Origin: Loigolactobacillus coryniformis subsp. coryniformis KCTC 3167 = DSM 20001
GTDB taxonomy: Bacteria; Bacillota; Bacilli; Lactobacillales; Lactobacillaceae
Length of the DNA: 64,000 bases
NCBI RefSeq assembly: GCF_002706425.1
Contig: NZ_CP017713.1
Span: forward strand, 2,790,001-2,854,000
Direction of reading: 5' to 3'
Position 1 is the stretch's first letter, and the number at the start of each line of letters is the position of its first letter. Below, one piece after another: positions 36,498 to 45,072 of the stretch. The notes under the pieces were generated by a model. It was given only the letters and a program-made list of their open reading frames with translations, did no database searches and was not told the origin of the DNA. The position numbers and the translations under genes were made by a program.

Positions 36498-37516
36498 TTA
36501 AATTTCGTTAGTTTTAAACGTTAAATCGATTGGGGTATAGGTGATCGTATCAGTTGTTTGATCAAGGGCTTTACTAGTGAATGTTGGGCAAGCATAGTCC
36601 TGCACGTAGAGTTTGCGTGCAGTCAAGTCATAGCCGCTCCAATACTGTGTATAATCAGTGACCGTTTCGTGTTGCGGTGTGCGCCCTAATCCCTTAGGAA
36701 TCATAACTGAGCTAAACGTATTATATAACACCGGAATACCCGCTGAACTGGCAAACGGATCAATATTCTTAGCAATCAAAGTTGCCCGTACAAAGCGTGA
36801 CGGCGAAGTATAATCACCAGGCATGCCAAAGAAGCCATGGCCTGTCCCATTTTCGCTCGGTTCTAATTCTAGATCTGCACCCACTGTCTTTTTTGCTTTA
36901 TTCAGATTGTCCAAAGAAATATAATTACGCAGGTTAGTCGTATGGTAATCATATTCGGGGCTATTGGTCAACACGCCAACACTATCGTATAACTTAAAAG
37001 TACCGTTATCAGTCGATTCCAAAACGACCATTGCGCCAGTTGGATCAATAAATGTATAATGCGCTGGAATCTGTGCCGTTTGACCCATAAATGAGTAAGG
37101 CTGATCAACCGAAGCTAACGTCGCCGCTAATTCTTTCACTGCAGCGACATCCTTACATTGAGTTAATATGTATGTAACTAACTCTTCGCCTAAGATCGGC
37201 TGCAGCCCTCTTTGTTCCAAATCGTCAGCACTGGCGCGGCCGCACTCCATCAAAACTTGTAAATCGCCTGCTAGGCCGCATTCATTGATGCCATCGTATA
37301 GCACCAGCGAATTAGTTAAACCAACACCTAGCGTCGCGTAATTTGATCGCCAAGTCGTACTTTGCCCCGTCATGGTGATATTGGCTGGCATATTAATAAT
37401 CTGTGATGGCATGTAACCATTCGGATCAGCTGCATGGAAAAACTGACCGGATAATCCATCGTCCGCCCCCAGAACTGATCACCGGTTTCCGATGTAAGCT
37501 TAATCGATGTACACAT
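36498..37516 (-). pseudogene. Choloylglycine hydrolase-family gene with a frameshift near the N-terminus
   Basis: An Ntn-hydrolase of the bile salt hydrolase/penicillin V acylase family. From ATG 37516 (GAGGGGGAATTGAT ribosome site) the frame reads M-C-T-S-I with the catalytic Cys2, then GRTMDYPVSF, and then runs out of frame. The remaining 304 codons, ending at 36498, continue in another frame with NYATLGVGLTN, LYDGINECGLAGDLQVL and later family blocks. The two join perfectly if the five-T run (37438-37442) had six T residues. As written the enzyme cannot be made in one piece. The alternatives are a recent mutation, slippage at the T run, or a sequencing error. Confidence 0.85.
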
Positions 37517-37606
37517 ATCAATTCCCCCTCGTAATTTTTAATAAAAAACCGCTTAAAAAAAGTATATTCTTTCAGCAAAAAAATGCCAAACGAACATACT
37601 TTAAGG

Positions 37607-37957
37607 TTAAATCAATGTGGCTGCCGTATGCAGATCAACCGGCTGCGCCTGATACATAAATGCCTGCGTGACAAAACCTTGCCGCAACTCAGGTGTCATC
37701 GCCTGCCAGTGAAAGGGATGGATCGGAAACGAGAACAGACTGCCATCACCGTTGATATTCTGCACGTAAAAGATCTGAAAGCGCGGAAATGATAAATTGT
37801 CTTCAATTAGCGCTACAATTGCCTGTTCTAACGCATTCGTACGTGGTAAGGCTAGCGTCGCTAATTGGCGCTTGAATTCACTGATTTGTTCAACGGTTAA
37901 TGGCGCTTGCATAATGGCTTGCTTAGTTGCCGCATACAATGCTAATAATTCAGTCAT
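37607..37957 (-). CDS. Unknown soluble protein downstream of a Gfo/Idh oxidoreductase
   Basis: A 116-residue protein that I do not recognise. The N-terminal half is helical (LLALYAATKQAIMQAPL and similar), and the C-terminal half has aromatic strands (FPRFQIFYVQN and FPIHPFHWQAM). It has no signal peptide, cysteine pairs or membrane helix. It starts 12 bases after the oxidoreductase stop with AAGGCGG as ribosome site, so the two are co-transcribed and it may serve the same pathway. Confidence 0.6.
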   Translation of the reverse strand: MTELLALYAATKQAIMQAPLTVEQISEFKRQLATLALPRTNALEQAIVALIEDNLSFPRFQIFYVQNINGDGSLFSFPIHPFHWQAMTPELRQGFVTQAFMYQAQPVDLHTAATLI

Positions 37958-37969
37958 TGAAACACCGCC

Positions 37970-38893
37970 TTATTTCGTCAATTTATTTTTCTGAGCATAG
38001 GCTAATAGGTTTTGGCAAACTTCATGGGTCAAAATACTGGATGCTGGGCTAACCGGATTGACTTGTTGCCCTTGAACCGCCGCAATAAAAGCACGAATCA
38101 GGGGTGCGAAGCCACGGCGTTCCAAATTAGGCGTCCAATCCGGAAATACTTGCTGCGTCGTGACCCCATTTGCTTGGACACTGTACGTTGCTAGATCCGT
38201 CACTTGGGCAATACCCTGTGGATTCTGTAATTCAGCCGTTTCACTATTCGCCCCTGCCTGCATATTCAGCAACGCATAGGCAGTCGCAGTCGGCGTTTCC
38301 AGCACTACACTGGCCTGCTGCAGCAGACCATCCTGCGCCAAGACACGATAGTGATAATGCGTCGGTGTTTGGCCCAGTAAAAATAGTGCCGTATCTACAA
38401 CATGAGGCATCAGGTCAAACAACACAAACGGTACCGGCTGTGCAGTTGCGATACGATTCTTCTGTACCAAAACCGTTTGTGCTGGCTGCCGTTCTTGTAA
38501 CTTGGCATTAAACGGCGCAAACCGCCGATTAAAACCTGCCGTTAATAATAAACCTTGTTGTGCTGCCAGTTGATACAAGCGTTTCACTTCAGCCGCGTTA
38601 GCGCTAACTGGTTTATCCACGTAGACATGGACCCCAGCGCGCAAACATTTCTCGATATAGGTTGCGTGAGTCGGTGTCGGCGTGTGAATAAAAATTGCCG
38701 TTGGCTGCTGCGCTAATAAGTCATCTAGGTCCGCAGCCGTGTGGGCAAAGCCGAACTTTTGCTGTAAGTTTTTTAATTTTGCTACGTTGCGGGTACATAA
38801 TACCCAATCAACTTGATCCTGCAATTGTGCCATTACCGGTAGATAGGCCTTTTGGGCGATGTTACCTAACCCGAGTACGCCAATTTTTAACAT
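37970..38893 (-). CDS. Gfo/Idh/MocA-family oxidoreductase
   Basis: NAD(P)-dependent dehydrogenase of sugars or inositol-like compounds, 307 residues. The Rossmann loop GVLGLGNIAQKAYLP is at the N-terminus, VDKPVSANAAE (about residues 92-102) carries the catalytic lysine of the E/D-KP motif, and AGFNRRFAPFN follows. Substrate unknown. A cre-like palindrome lies 35 bases upstream, so it is probably under carbon control. Operon with the unknown 116-residue protein. Confidence 0.87.
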   Translation of the reverse strand: MLKIGVLGLGNIAQKAYLPVMAQLQDQVDWVLCTRNVAKLKNLQQKFGFAHTAADLDDLLAQQPTAIFIHTPTPTHATYIEKCLRAGVHVYVDKPVSANAAEVKRLYQLAAQQGLLLTAGFNRRFAPFNAKLQERQPAQTVLVQKNRIATAQPVPFVLFDLMPHVVDTALFLLGQTPTHYHYRVLAQDGLLQQASVVLETPTATAYALLNMQAGANSETAELQNPQGIAQVTDLATYSVQANGVTTQQVFPDWTPNLERRGFAPLIRAFIAAVQGQQVNPVSPASSILTHEVCQNLLAYAQKNKLTK

Positions 38894-38927
38894 CTGCTCA
38901 CCTCATTTATTTTTATTCTAGCGTTTC

Positions 38928-38941
38928 GTTAGCGCTAACAC
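38928..38941 (-). promoter_or_regulatory. Candidate cre/LacI-type operator before the oxidoreductase
   Basis: Perfect 12-base palindrome GTTAGCGCTAAC (38928-38939); the minus strand reads TGTTAGCGCTAACG, matching 12 of 14 cre positions. A dedicated LacI-family repressor is also possible. Confidence 0.45.
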
Positions 38942-39053
38942 AACCGATAGACTGCAACGCAACCTACTAATATGTTGCACAAGGATGACTTTGCTACTAT
39001 AGCGTAATAGCTGGCGCCTTATGCCACACGCTCACTCATTTTATGTTAGTCAG

Positions 39054-39785
39054 CTATTTTTCGCTATCCCCCGCCCAAAAGCGCTGCAGATTATCCACCA
39101 ACTGCGCTGCTACGTGATCCGGCGCAACATGGTGTGCCTGCGATAACGCCTGGATTCCAGAATCCATGATCCGTGGATAAGCACTCAACGGTAGTTCTTG
39201 ATTCAGGGCCCAAGCGATACTATCCATTCCGTCTGACTCCAACAAAACTCTGTTCAGCGGTACCGCATTTAACAAGTAATGAACGCTCTCTTCAGTGGCA
39301 AATGACGGCCCAATACTGAAATAGCAGCCTAACGCCAAGTAATCCTCAATATATTCAGTACTAGAATACCAATGCAATAAATACGTGTTAAAATACGTCT
39401 TCAAAATTCGTAACGTTTCTTGCTCCATCCCTTTAGTATGGATGATCACTGGCTTATGTGCTTGTTCCGCGTAAGCTAGTTGCTTGGTAAAAATTTGCTG
39501 CTGTAGTTGCGGATCTGTTTTAGTCCAAACGTTGTCCAACCCAATTTCACCGATCACCGGTACCTGTGCTAAAATCGGCGCCATGTCAGTCCACGCAACT
39601 TGGTCGACCTGCCAGGGATGAATACCAGCACTTAAGCGTAAACGCCGGCTATTACCGACCCAACTTTGATTACGGGTAAACTCTGCTGGTGTGCCACAAT
39701 TAATCGTGGCGTAGATTTTTTCTCGTTTTAATAGACGAACGTAACTTTGTTCTTCTGTATGCGTATGCGCATCAATTAATTGCAT
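39054..39785 (-). CDS. TatD-like metal-dependent hydrolase
   Basis: A 243-residue TIM-barrel hydrolase. The N-terminal metal pair H-x-H is in IDAHTHTEE, the glutamate is in VIGEIGLD, and histidines are in PVIIHTKG and LLHWYSS; a late Asp is in LLESDGMDS. TatD relatives are nucleases or amidohydrolases. It is somewhat diverged from the standard TatD spacing. I chose ATG 39785 with TGGAG upstream; the ORF to 39887 has no site. Single gene. Confidence 0.8.
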   Translation of the reverse strand: MQLIDAHTHTEEQSYVRLLKREKIYATINCGTPAEFTRNQSWVGNSRRLRLSAGIHPWQVDQVAWTDMAPILAQVPVIGEIGLDNVWTKTDPQLQQQIFTKQLAYAEQAHKPVIIHTKGMEQETLRILKTYFNTYLLHWYSSTEYIEDYLALGCYFSIGPSFATEESVHYLLNAVPLNRVLLESDGMDSIAWALNQELPLSAYPRIMDSGIQALSQAHHVAPDHVAAQLVDNLQRFWAGDSEK

Positions 39786-39900
39786 GTTCAAACTCCATTC
39801 TAAGTGACCAACTTCTCTTTCAATTCTAACATTAATCTCACTAATTATTTGCCAATTGAAAGCAGATTTACGGTATACTATTACCATTGGAGGGAATTAC

Positions 39901-40275
39901 ATGCAAAAATTAGTCAAAATCACAACTATTTTTACGTTAAGTGTGGGATTACTCGGTGCCAGCGCACAGCCAGTTGCGGCGGCTAAAGCTAAAACCGTCA
40001 AGGCACAGATCACATTAACGGTTGATCATAAGAAAGTCAGCACCAAAAAAGTGACAACCACCAGCAAGCAAACACTGATGAAAGTCATGAAACAACATTA
40101 TCAGATCAAGGAAGACAACGGGATGATCACCGCGATCAATGGGCATAAACAGAATACCAAAGCACAAAAGTACTGGCTGTACAAAATCAACGGTAAAGAC
40201 GCCACTAAAGGGGCTGCTGCAACTTATCTAAAAAACAACGATAAGGTTAGCTTCACGCTAAATGCCAGCAAGTAA
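39901..40275 (+). CDS. Secreted DUF4430 protein
   Basis: A 124-residue protein with a signal peptide (to about residue 28, ending near AQPVAAA) and a lysine-rich linker. Its DUF4430 domain has QTLMKVMKQHYQIKEDNG and KYWLYKINGKDATKGAAATYLKNNDKVSFTL. This domain resembles the C-terminal domain of transcobalamin-like binders and is a small surface ligand-binding module. No lipobox is seen. GGAGGG precedes ATG 39901. It overlaps the next gene, an ECF S component, by 14 bases, so the two are coupled and probably bind and import the same ligand. Confidence 0.8.
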   Translation: MQKLVKITTIFTLSVGLLGASAQPVAAAKAKTVKAQITLTVDHKKVSTKKVTTTSKQTLMKVMKQHYQIKEDNGMITAINGHKQNTKAQKYWLYKINGKDATKGAAATYLKNNDKVSFTLNASK

Positions 40276-40786
40276 ATCACGTTATACCCCACGTTACATT
40301 GCTGTTGTTTCGTTGATCACAGCATTATGTGTCGTCGGTCGTTACTTATTTCAGTTTCTACCCAATATCCAACCAGTCACCGACATCATTATTTTCATGA
40401 CCTTGAGTTTTGGCGTCGTTACCGGCGGTTATATCGCGATTCTATCGATCTTGATCTCCAATGTTTTACTTGGTTTTGGGATCTGGACCTTACCACAAAT
40501 TTTTGCCTATCTCATGGTCGTTGGTCTGACTTGGCTATTTGGACATTGGCCATACTTGCGCCGTCATCTTTGGGTACAAGCGGCGTTCAGTTTATTTGCC
40601 GGTTACCTGTACGGTTTCTGCGTTAGTATCGGCCAATACCCACTACTAGGTGGTTGGCCGCAATTTGTCGCTTATTATATTGCCGGGTTGTATTTCGACA
40701 CCTTCCATGCCGTTGGTAATCTGGTATTGTACTTTATTCTAATTCCACCGTTAAGCAAAATTATTCCCCGCTTGCGGCTAGATTAA
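40262..40786 (+). CDS. ECF transporter S component (unknown substrate)
   Basis: A 174-residue membrane protein with about six helices. It starts ATG CCA inside the end of the DUF4430 gene. The N-terminal helix IAVVSLITALCVVGRYLFQF and the gating loop PNIQPVTDIIIF resemble S components, which bind small vitamins or cobamides and dock with a shared EcfAA'T module (not in this window). The pairing with a DUF4430 protein suggests a cobamide-like or other cofactor-like ligand; this is inference. Confidence 0.8.
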   Translation: MPASKSRYTPRYIAVVSLITALCVVGRYLFQFLPNIQPVTDIIIFMTLSFGVVTGGYIAILSILISNVLLGFGIWTLPQIFAYLMVVGLTWLFGHWPYLRRHLWVQAAFSLFAGYLYGFCVSIGQYPLLGGWPQFVAYYIAGLYFDTFHAVGNLVLYFILIPPLSKIIPRLRLD

Positions 40787-40795
40787 GGAGAAAAC

Positions 40796-41137
40796 ATGAA
40801 AACAATTGACGACTATATCGCAACTTTACCACCGAGGCAGCAGGAAGTGGCACAAATCATGCGCGAACTGCTGCACGACGCAGCGCCACAAGCGATTGAG
40901 ACTATTGCCTATAATATGCCGGCCATTAAGCAAAATGGTAAAGTATTGGTTTATTTTGCCCCGACAAAGCAGCATTTAGGCTTCTACCCAACACCAGAAC
41001 CAATCGTAGCTTTTGCGGAACAACTACGCGGTTATCAAACCAGCAAAGGGACGATTCAGTTACCTTACGATCAACCGCTGCCGGTAAAATTAATCAAGCA
41101 AATTGTCGCTTACCGAATCAAGCAAGTTAATGATTAG
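40796..41137 (+). CDS. DUF1801/YdhG-like protein
   Basis: A 113-residue cytoplasmic protein of the DUF1801 family (YdhG/YdeI-like fold): TIDDYIATLPPRQQEVAQIMREL, AYNMPAIKQNGKVLVYFA, KQHLGFYPTP and TSKGTIQLPYDQPLP. Function unknown. AAGGAG lies 5 bases before the ATG and it starts 9 bases after the S-component stop, so it is the third gene of that operon. Confidence 0.85.
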   Translation: MKTIDDYIATLPPRQQEVAQIMRELLHDAAPQAIETIAYNMPAIKQNGKVLVYFAPTKQHLGFYPTPEPIVAFAEQLRGYQTSKGTIQLPYDQPLPVKLIKQIVAYRIKQVND

Positions 41138-41141
41138 TCAC

Positions 41142-41176
41142 TCCCCTCTGCAGCTTTTGTGCTGAGGGGATTTTTT
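41142..41176 (+). terminator. Terminator of the DUF4430/ECF operon
   Basis: Arms TCCCCTC and GAGGGGA with inner CAGC/GCTG, followed by six T residues. Confidence 0.85.
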
Positions 41177-41342
41177 ATTTAGATAAGTATTTGGCTAATT
41201 TTGGCGTATGTTATCGATAATGACTTTGTTTTTTTCTGATCACCGCACATATTGATTGCCGGACATGCCGGTAAAAGTAGGGTTTCGTAATATCGCTGCT
41301 GATTTACTGGGCAAACAACTGAAAGTCCACGTAGTTGGCACT

Positions 41343-41393
41343 AAAAAAAGACCGTTAAGGAACTACGACATAGCGCAGCTTCTTAACGGTCTC
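41343..41393 (-). terminator. Terminator of the usp-spoIIM operon
   Basis: Minus-strand arms AGACCGTTAAG and CTTAACGGTCT followed by six T residues. Confidence 0.8.
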
Positions 41394-41416
41394 CCGAATA
41401 TTATAGTTAAAGTATC

Positions 41417-42043
41417 TCAACGTACTAAAGTTAATAACCACGGTGTAACATAGCTTTCAATCGCTGCAGCCAATAATAAACCAGGCACCACAATCATCAG
41501 ATACCAACGCAGCAGCGGTCGGATAAACGGCCACCATGGTAAACGACCAATCCAATCATAACGGCGTTTGCGCCAATTGCGCGTACGACTACGAATATAG
41601 TAATTTAACTGGCTAGCTAAGGCCAACGCAAAGGCAAAACAAGAAATCTCAAAAATACCATGCGGTACTAAACCCGCTAAAATCAGCATTCCCACACGTG
41701 TTTGTCCCGCGTTCACATAAAGCACAAGGCCGATACTCGCTGCCGTTCCAACTAAATTAAGCCAGTATAATAGCGGCACAGGAATCAAGCTTAGCATAAA
41801 TACAATCAAAACTGCCCGTTCATTATGCCAAGCAATTCGCAAAAACATTTGCCAGTTAGAATCACTTTTAATACCGCTAACTGCACGCTTCAAAGCTCGT
41901 TGAATCGTCGTTATATCTGGTTGTGCCCATGCTAAAACCATATAGATCAGCGCCGCGACAATAATCAATGCCGCCCATGCACTCAATAAATTAGTCCAGA
42001 TTTGCCGGCGGCGCCATTGTCGTAGCTCGGTCGTTTTGTCCAT
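41417..42043 (-). CDS. SpoIIM-family (DUF95) membrane protein
   Basis: A 208-residue membrane protein with about five helices. LAGLVPHGIFEISCFAFALALASQL (about residues 121-145) is the DUF95/SpoIIM signature. In sporulating bacteria SpoIIM works in engulfment; in non-sporulating lactobacilli the role is not known. It starts 7 bases after the usp stop, so the two are co-transcribed. Confidence 0.85.
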   Translation of the reverse strand: MDKTTELRQWRRRQIWTNLLSAWAALIIVAALIYMVLAWAQPDITTIQRALKRAVSGIKSDSNWQMFLRIAWHNERAVLIVFMLSLIPVPLLYWLNLVGTAASIGLVLYVNAGQTRVGMLILAGLVPHGIFEISCFAFALALASQLNYYIRSRTRNWRKRRYDWIGRLPWWPFIRPLLRWYLMIVVPGLLLAAAIESYVTPWLLTLVR

Positions 42044-42050
42044 AAGTCAC

Positions 42051-42530
42051 CTACTTTTTCTTTTTAGGCAACTTATTGGCGCTATCAGTTTTAACCACTA
42101 ATACATCCGTGATTGCCGCTCGATTAACGTACGACGCCACTGAACCGATCAGCATCCGCTCAACTGCATTTAAACCAGTTGCACCGATCATGATCAGATC
42201 ATTTTTATGCTCCTGTGGAAAATCGCGGGCAATGACCGTTTTCGGATTGCCAAAGCGAATATGAATGTCAATATCATGAAAATCACTATCTTTTTCGATT
42301 CGAGTCACTAAGTTATCTAAATAAGTTTTCACATCTTCAGACATTTTATAGATGACGTCACCATCGACAAAGCTGGAATAGCTGACCTCAAATTGTTGCG
42401 TAGCCAAAACGTCCAACACATCCAAATGTGCCTCGTTGCGTTTGGCAACCTCAACAGCCTTTGCCAAAGCTAATTCTGCTTCTTCAGAACCATCAACTGG
42501 TACTAAAATATTCCGATATTCTTGTAGCAT
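42051..42530 (-). CDS. Universal stress protein (UspA family)
   Basis: A 159-residue protein: RNILVPVDGSEEAELALAKAVE at the N-terminus, and the nucleotide-binding loop DLIMIGATGLNAVERMLIGSVASYVNRA near the C-terminus, matching G-x2-G-x9-G-S. A lysine-rich tail follows. I chose ATG 42530 with AAGGAGG upstream; the ORF to 42578 has no site. First gene of an operon with a SpoIIM-like membrane protein. Confidence 0.9.
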   Translation of the reverse strand: MLQEYRNILVPVDGSEEAELALAKAVEVAKRNEAHLDVLDVLATQQFEVSYSSFVDGDVIYKMSEDVKTYLDNLVTRIEKDSDFHDIDIHIRFGNPKTVIARDFPQEHKNDLIMIGATGLNAVERMLIGSVASYVNRAAITDVLVVKTDSANKLPKKKK

Positions 42531-42619
42531 AGCGATCATCCTCCTTGTGCTGATGTTTACACTTACATTATAGTCCAAATCCGTAAATTATGCCGCATAC
42601 AAAATATCACACGCCGCGT

Positions 42620-42781
42620 TCATTTGCGTTTATGACTTGCAACTAAGGCTAACCCAGCATCAAGCAACATCCCGATTGCCATCATATACATCGCCAACAT
42701 ATTCTGTCCAAAGGCAACCGCCACCAACAAGACAAGATAAAAAACAAAGAAAAATAAGGCTAAATGACGTGAACGGCCCAT
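42620..42781 (-). CDS. Small membrane protein (53 residues)
   Basis: An intact frame of 53 residues with two hydrophobic stretches (LALFFFVFYLVLLVAVAFG, then MLAMYMMAIGMLLDAGLALVA), an N-terminal R-S-R-H and a C-terminal HKRK tail. AAGGAAG lies 9 bases before ATG 42781. It is between the multicopper oxidase (16 bases upstream) and the usp gene and reads in their direction, so it may belong to the oxidase operon. Function unknown. Confidence 0.6.
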   Translation of the reverse strand: MGRSRHLALFFFVFYLVLLVAVAFGQNMLAMYMMAIGMLLDAGLALVASHKRK

Positions 42782-42796
42782 GACCATCACTTCCTT

Positions 42797-44335
42797 TTAC
42801 ATCTTCATGCCCATTTTAGCGTAAGATTCCATACCACCCATCCAGAGCTGATCCATTGGAACACCACGCTCTTCAGATAGAGCCTGCATCATCGTATCCA
42901 TGTCCATTAATTTATAACTAGGATTAGGATCAGCAGCAGTATACGCCAAAATTTGTGCCATCATGCCACCATCTTCGTGTTCGATAATATGGCAATGGTA
43001 CATGTATAGTCCCGGTAGATCGAATTTAACTTTGATACGCACAGTTTCACCAGGGTTAACACCCACCGTATCCTTATACCCGTGTTCGTTAGGATATGGT
43101 TCGTGCCCATTACGTGAGATCACCGTAAATTGGGTACCATGCATATGGAAAGGATGAACCATACCACCATTCATCGTGTTGGTGTTAGTAATATCCCAAT
43201 ACTGAACATCGCCAACTTTTTGTCGTGCATCGATCCGCTGCATCGCAAATTTTTTACCATCGATCATGACTTCTTCGTCCATCCCCGACATCACAACTTT
43301 ACGGACTGGTAAGCCTGGTGTAACTGTCGGATCAGCAATATCGACTAAATGCTCAGGCAGTTGCGTTTCATCAGTTGCAAATTGATGCACACGGAAACGA
43401 ACTAACGGTACATCATCAGAATACAAAGTGACTTCATCGCCCGGTTTATATTGACTAAAATCAACGATCACTTCGGCCCGCTCCGCACAGGTCAGCATTA
43501 ATTTAGTCAATTTGACTGGTGCCGGCATGATCCCACCGTCAGAGCCGATCTGAGTAAAGGCCAAGTCATCACTAAAGTGCAACCGCCATTCACGCCGATT
43601 AGCACCATCTAAGATTCGCAAGCGCAGTCGTTGTGTAGTGACATCAAAGTAAGGATTAACCGTGCCATTGATCAAAGCAGTTGGTCCCTGAACGCCATCG
43701 GGATCATAGTCAGCGCGATAATCCCACTGGTTATTTTCGTGAAAGCGCCGATCTTGCAAAATTAACGGAATATCGTCAATACCCCAATTACGTGGAAATG
43801 GCAATTTAGCTTCAACTTCGTCCTTAACTAAAACCATAGCGGCTAAACCATGATAAACTTGAGCGGCAGTTTCTGGACAAGGATGGGCGTGCAGCCAGAC
43901 CGTTGCCGCTGGTTGATCAAGCGTAAAGTCGATCTGGCTACTTTTACCAGGATAGACGGGCGCGTGGCAGCCACCATCTACGTAGGGACCGATCACGTTG
44001 AGACCATGCCAGTGAAAGGTCGTTAGCTCCGGGAGTTCATTTTTTAAAGTGACGTGAATGTGCTTACCTTTTTCAAAAACGATCGTCTGACCCAAAACAC
44101 TATTGTTGTAACCCCAGGTTTTCGTTTTTGCGCCGGGCAGAAATTGCGTTTCACCAGTTTGCGCTACCACGGTATAATAAGTATCCGTGGCGGTCTCCTT
44201 ATCTGGTTTGAGTAGTGGTGGTACGTTCAATGGCTGCTGTGGGACCTTTGCCTCTTCTAATGGAACGTAGCCGCCATCATGAGTATTAAACGCGGGCTCA
44301 TCGAAGAAATAATCAGTATAAACCTTATCAGACAT
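42797..44335 (-). CDS. Multicopper oxidase
   Basis: A three-cupredoxin-domain oxidase, 512 residues. The copper motifs are HWHG (in TFHWHGLNV), HAHP (in VWLHAHPCPE), HPFHMHG, and HCHIIEHEDGGMM at the C-terminus, where HCH and Met form the type 1 centre. There is no signal peptide, so it is cytoplasmic or exported by an unusual route. It resembles CueO/bilirubin oxidase-like enzymes used in copper tolerance and metal oxidation. I chose ATG 44335 with AAAGGACG upstream. It is divergent from a DJ-1-like gene. Confidence 0.9.
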   Translation of the reverse strand: MSDKVYTDYFFDEPAFNTHDGGYVPLEEAKVPQQPLNVPPLLKPDKETATDTYYTVVAQTGETQFLPGAKTKTWGYNNSVLGQTIVFEKGKHIHVTLKNELPELTTFHWHGLNVIGPYVDGGCHAPVYPGKSSQIDFTLDQPAATVWLHAHPCPETAAQVYHGLAAMVLVKDEVEAKLPFPRNWGIDDIPLILQDRRFHENNQWDYRADYDPDGVQGPTALINGTVNPYFDVTTQRLRLRILDGANRREWRLHFSDDLAFTQIGSDGGIMPAPVKLTKLMLTCAERAEVIVDFSQYKPGDEVTLYSDDVPLVRFRVHQFATDETQLPEHLVDIADPTVTPGLPVRKVVMSGMDEEVMIDGKKFAMQRIDARQKVGDVQYWDITNTNTMNGGMVHPFHMHGTQFTVISRNGHEPYPNEHGYKDTVGVNPGETVRIKVKFDLPGLYMYHCHIIEHEDGGMMAQILAYTAADPNPSYKLMDMDTMMQALSEERGVPMDQLWMGGMESYAKMGMKM

Positions 44336-44432
44336 CACAATCGTCCTTTCCAAACTCATTTTGTATTCACTTTCATTATAACACTACATCCAAAACTTAA
44401 AAGTTTGGTAAGCCGAATTACATGCGTATTTA

Positions 44433-44462
44433 TTGAGTTAAGCGGCCAGCCCTTGCTACACT
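44433..44462 (+). promoter_or_regulatory. Promoter of the DJ-1/PfpI gene
   Basis: TTGAGT at 44433-44438, 18-base spacer, TACACT at 44457-44462. Confidence 0.5.
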
Positions 44463-44488
44463 ATCCATATCATAGAGGAGGTTGCTAA

Positions 44489-45007
44489 ATGACTGATAAC
44501 AAATTAATCGCTGTCCTTGTCACTAACGGTGTTGAAGATGTTGAGCTCACTAGCCCACGTGAAGCGCTAAGTAAGGAAGGGTACCAATTCTGTTTGATCG
44601 GCCAACGTGCTGGCGAGATCATTCAAGGTAAGAAAGGCACGCCATTCTTGATCGATAAAGGGATCGATGACGTGCAACCTCAAGATTTCCGAGCATTATT
44701 TTTACCTGGTGGCTTTTCACCCGACCAATTACGAGGTGATCAACGCTTTGTCGACTTTACCAAGGCCTTTCTGGACCAAAAGCGGCAAATCTTTGCTATT
44801 TGTCATGGTCCGCAATTGTTTATCCAAACTGGGCTGACCGCACAATTAGAACTCACCGCCTACAAAACCGTCCAACCAGACTTGGCTTACGCTGGCGCAA
44901 CGGTAAAAAATCAGCCCGTTGTTGTTAGTGACCATTTGATTACCAGCCGTAATCCTAATGATTTACCCGCCTTCAATCAGGCGATTGTTTCCGCATTAAC
45001 TGAATAA
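44489..45007 (+). CDS. DJ-1/PfpI-family protein
   Basis: A 172-residue protein of the DJ-1/PfpI superfamily. The nucleophile cysteine is in the AICHGPQLF elbow, the glutamate is in NGVEDVELTSPREAL, and LFLPGG is present. Relatives (YhbO, PfpI) act as deglycases/glyoxalases or chaperones under stress. GAGGAGGTTGC precedes the ATG. It is divergent from the multicopper oxidase and ends at a terminator shared with mntH. Confidence 0.9.
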   Translation: MTDNKLIAVLVTNGVEDVELTSPREALSKEGYQFCLIGQRAGEIIQGKKGTPFLIDKGIDDVQPQDFRALFLPGGFSPDQLRGDQRFVDFTKAFLDQKRQIFAICHGPQLFIQTGLTAQLELTAYKTVQPDLAYAGATVKNQPVVVSDHLITSRNPNDLPAFNQAIVSALTE

Positions 45008-45042
45008 CAAAAAAGCATCCAGCGACTCTGGATGCTTTTTTG
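45008..45042. terminator. Bidirectional terminator
   Basis: Arms AAAAAAGCATCC and GGATGCTTTTTT around an AGCGACTC loop. Confidence 0.85.
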
Positions 45043-45072
45043 TTATAGTATTAGCGCTTTTTCAAACAAACG

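Noticed and set aside
41256-41453. 65-residue frame between the DUF1801 gene and the SpoIIM-like gene
   Set aside because: It crosses a terminator and has no ribosome site.
44390-44408. Imperfect palindrome CCAAAACTT-A-AAAGTTTGG between the oxidase and DJ-1 genes
   Set aside because: Only 14 of 18 positions pair, and there is no adjacent regulator gene; could be chance.
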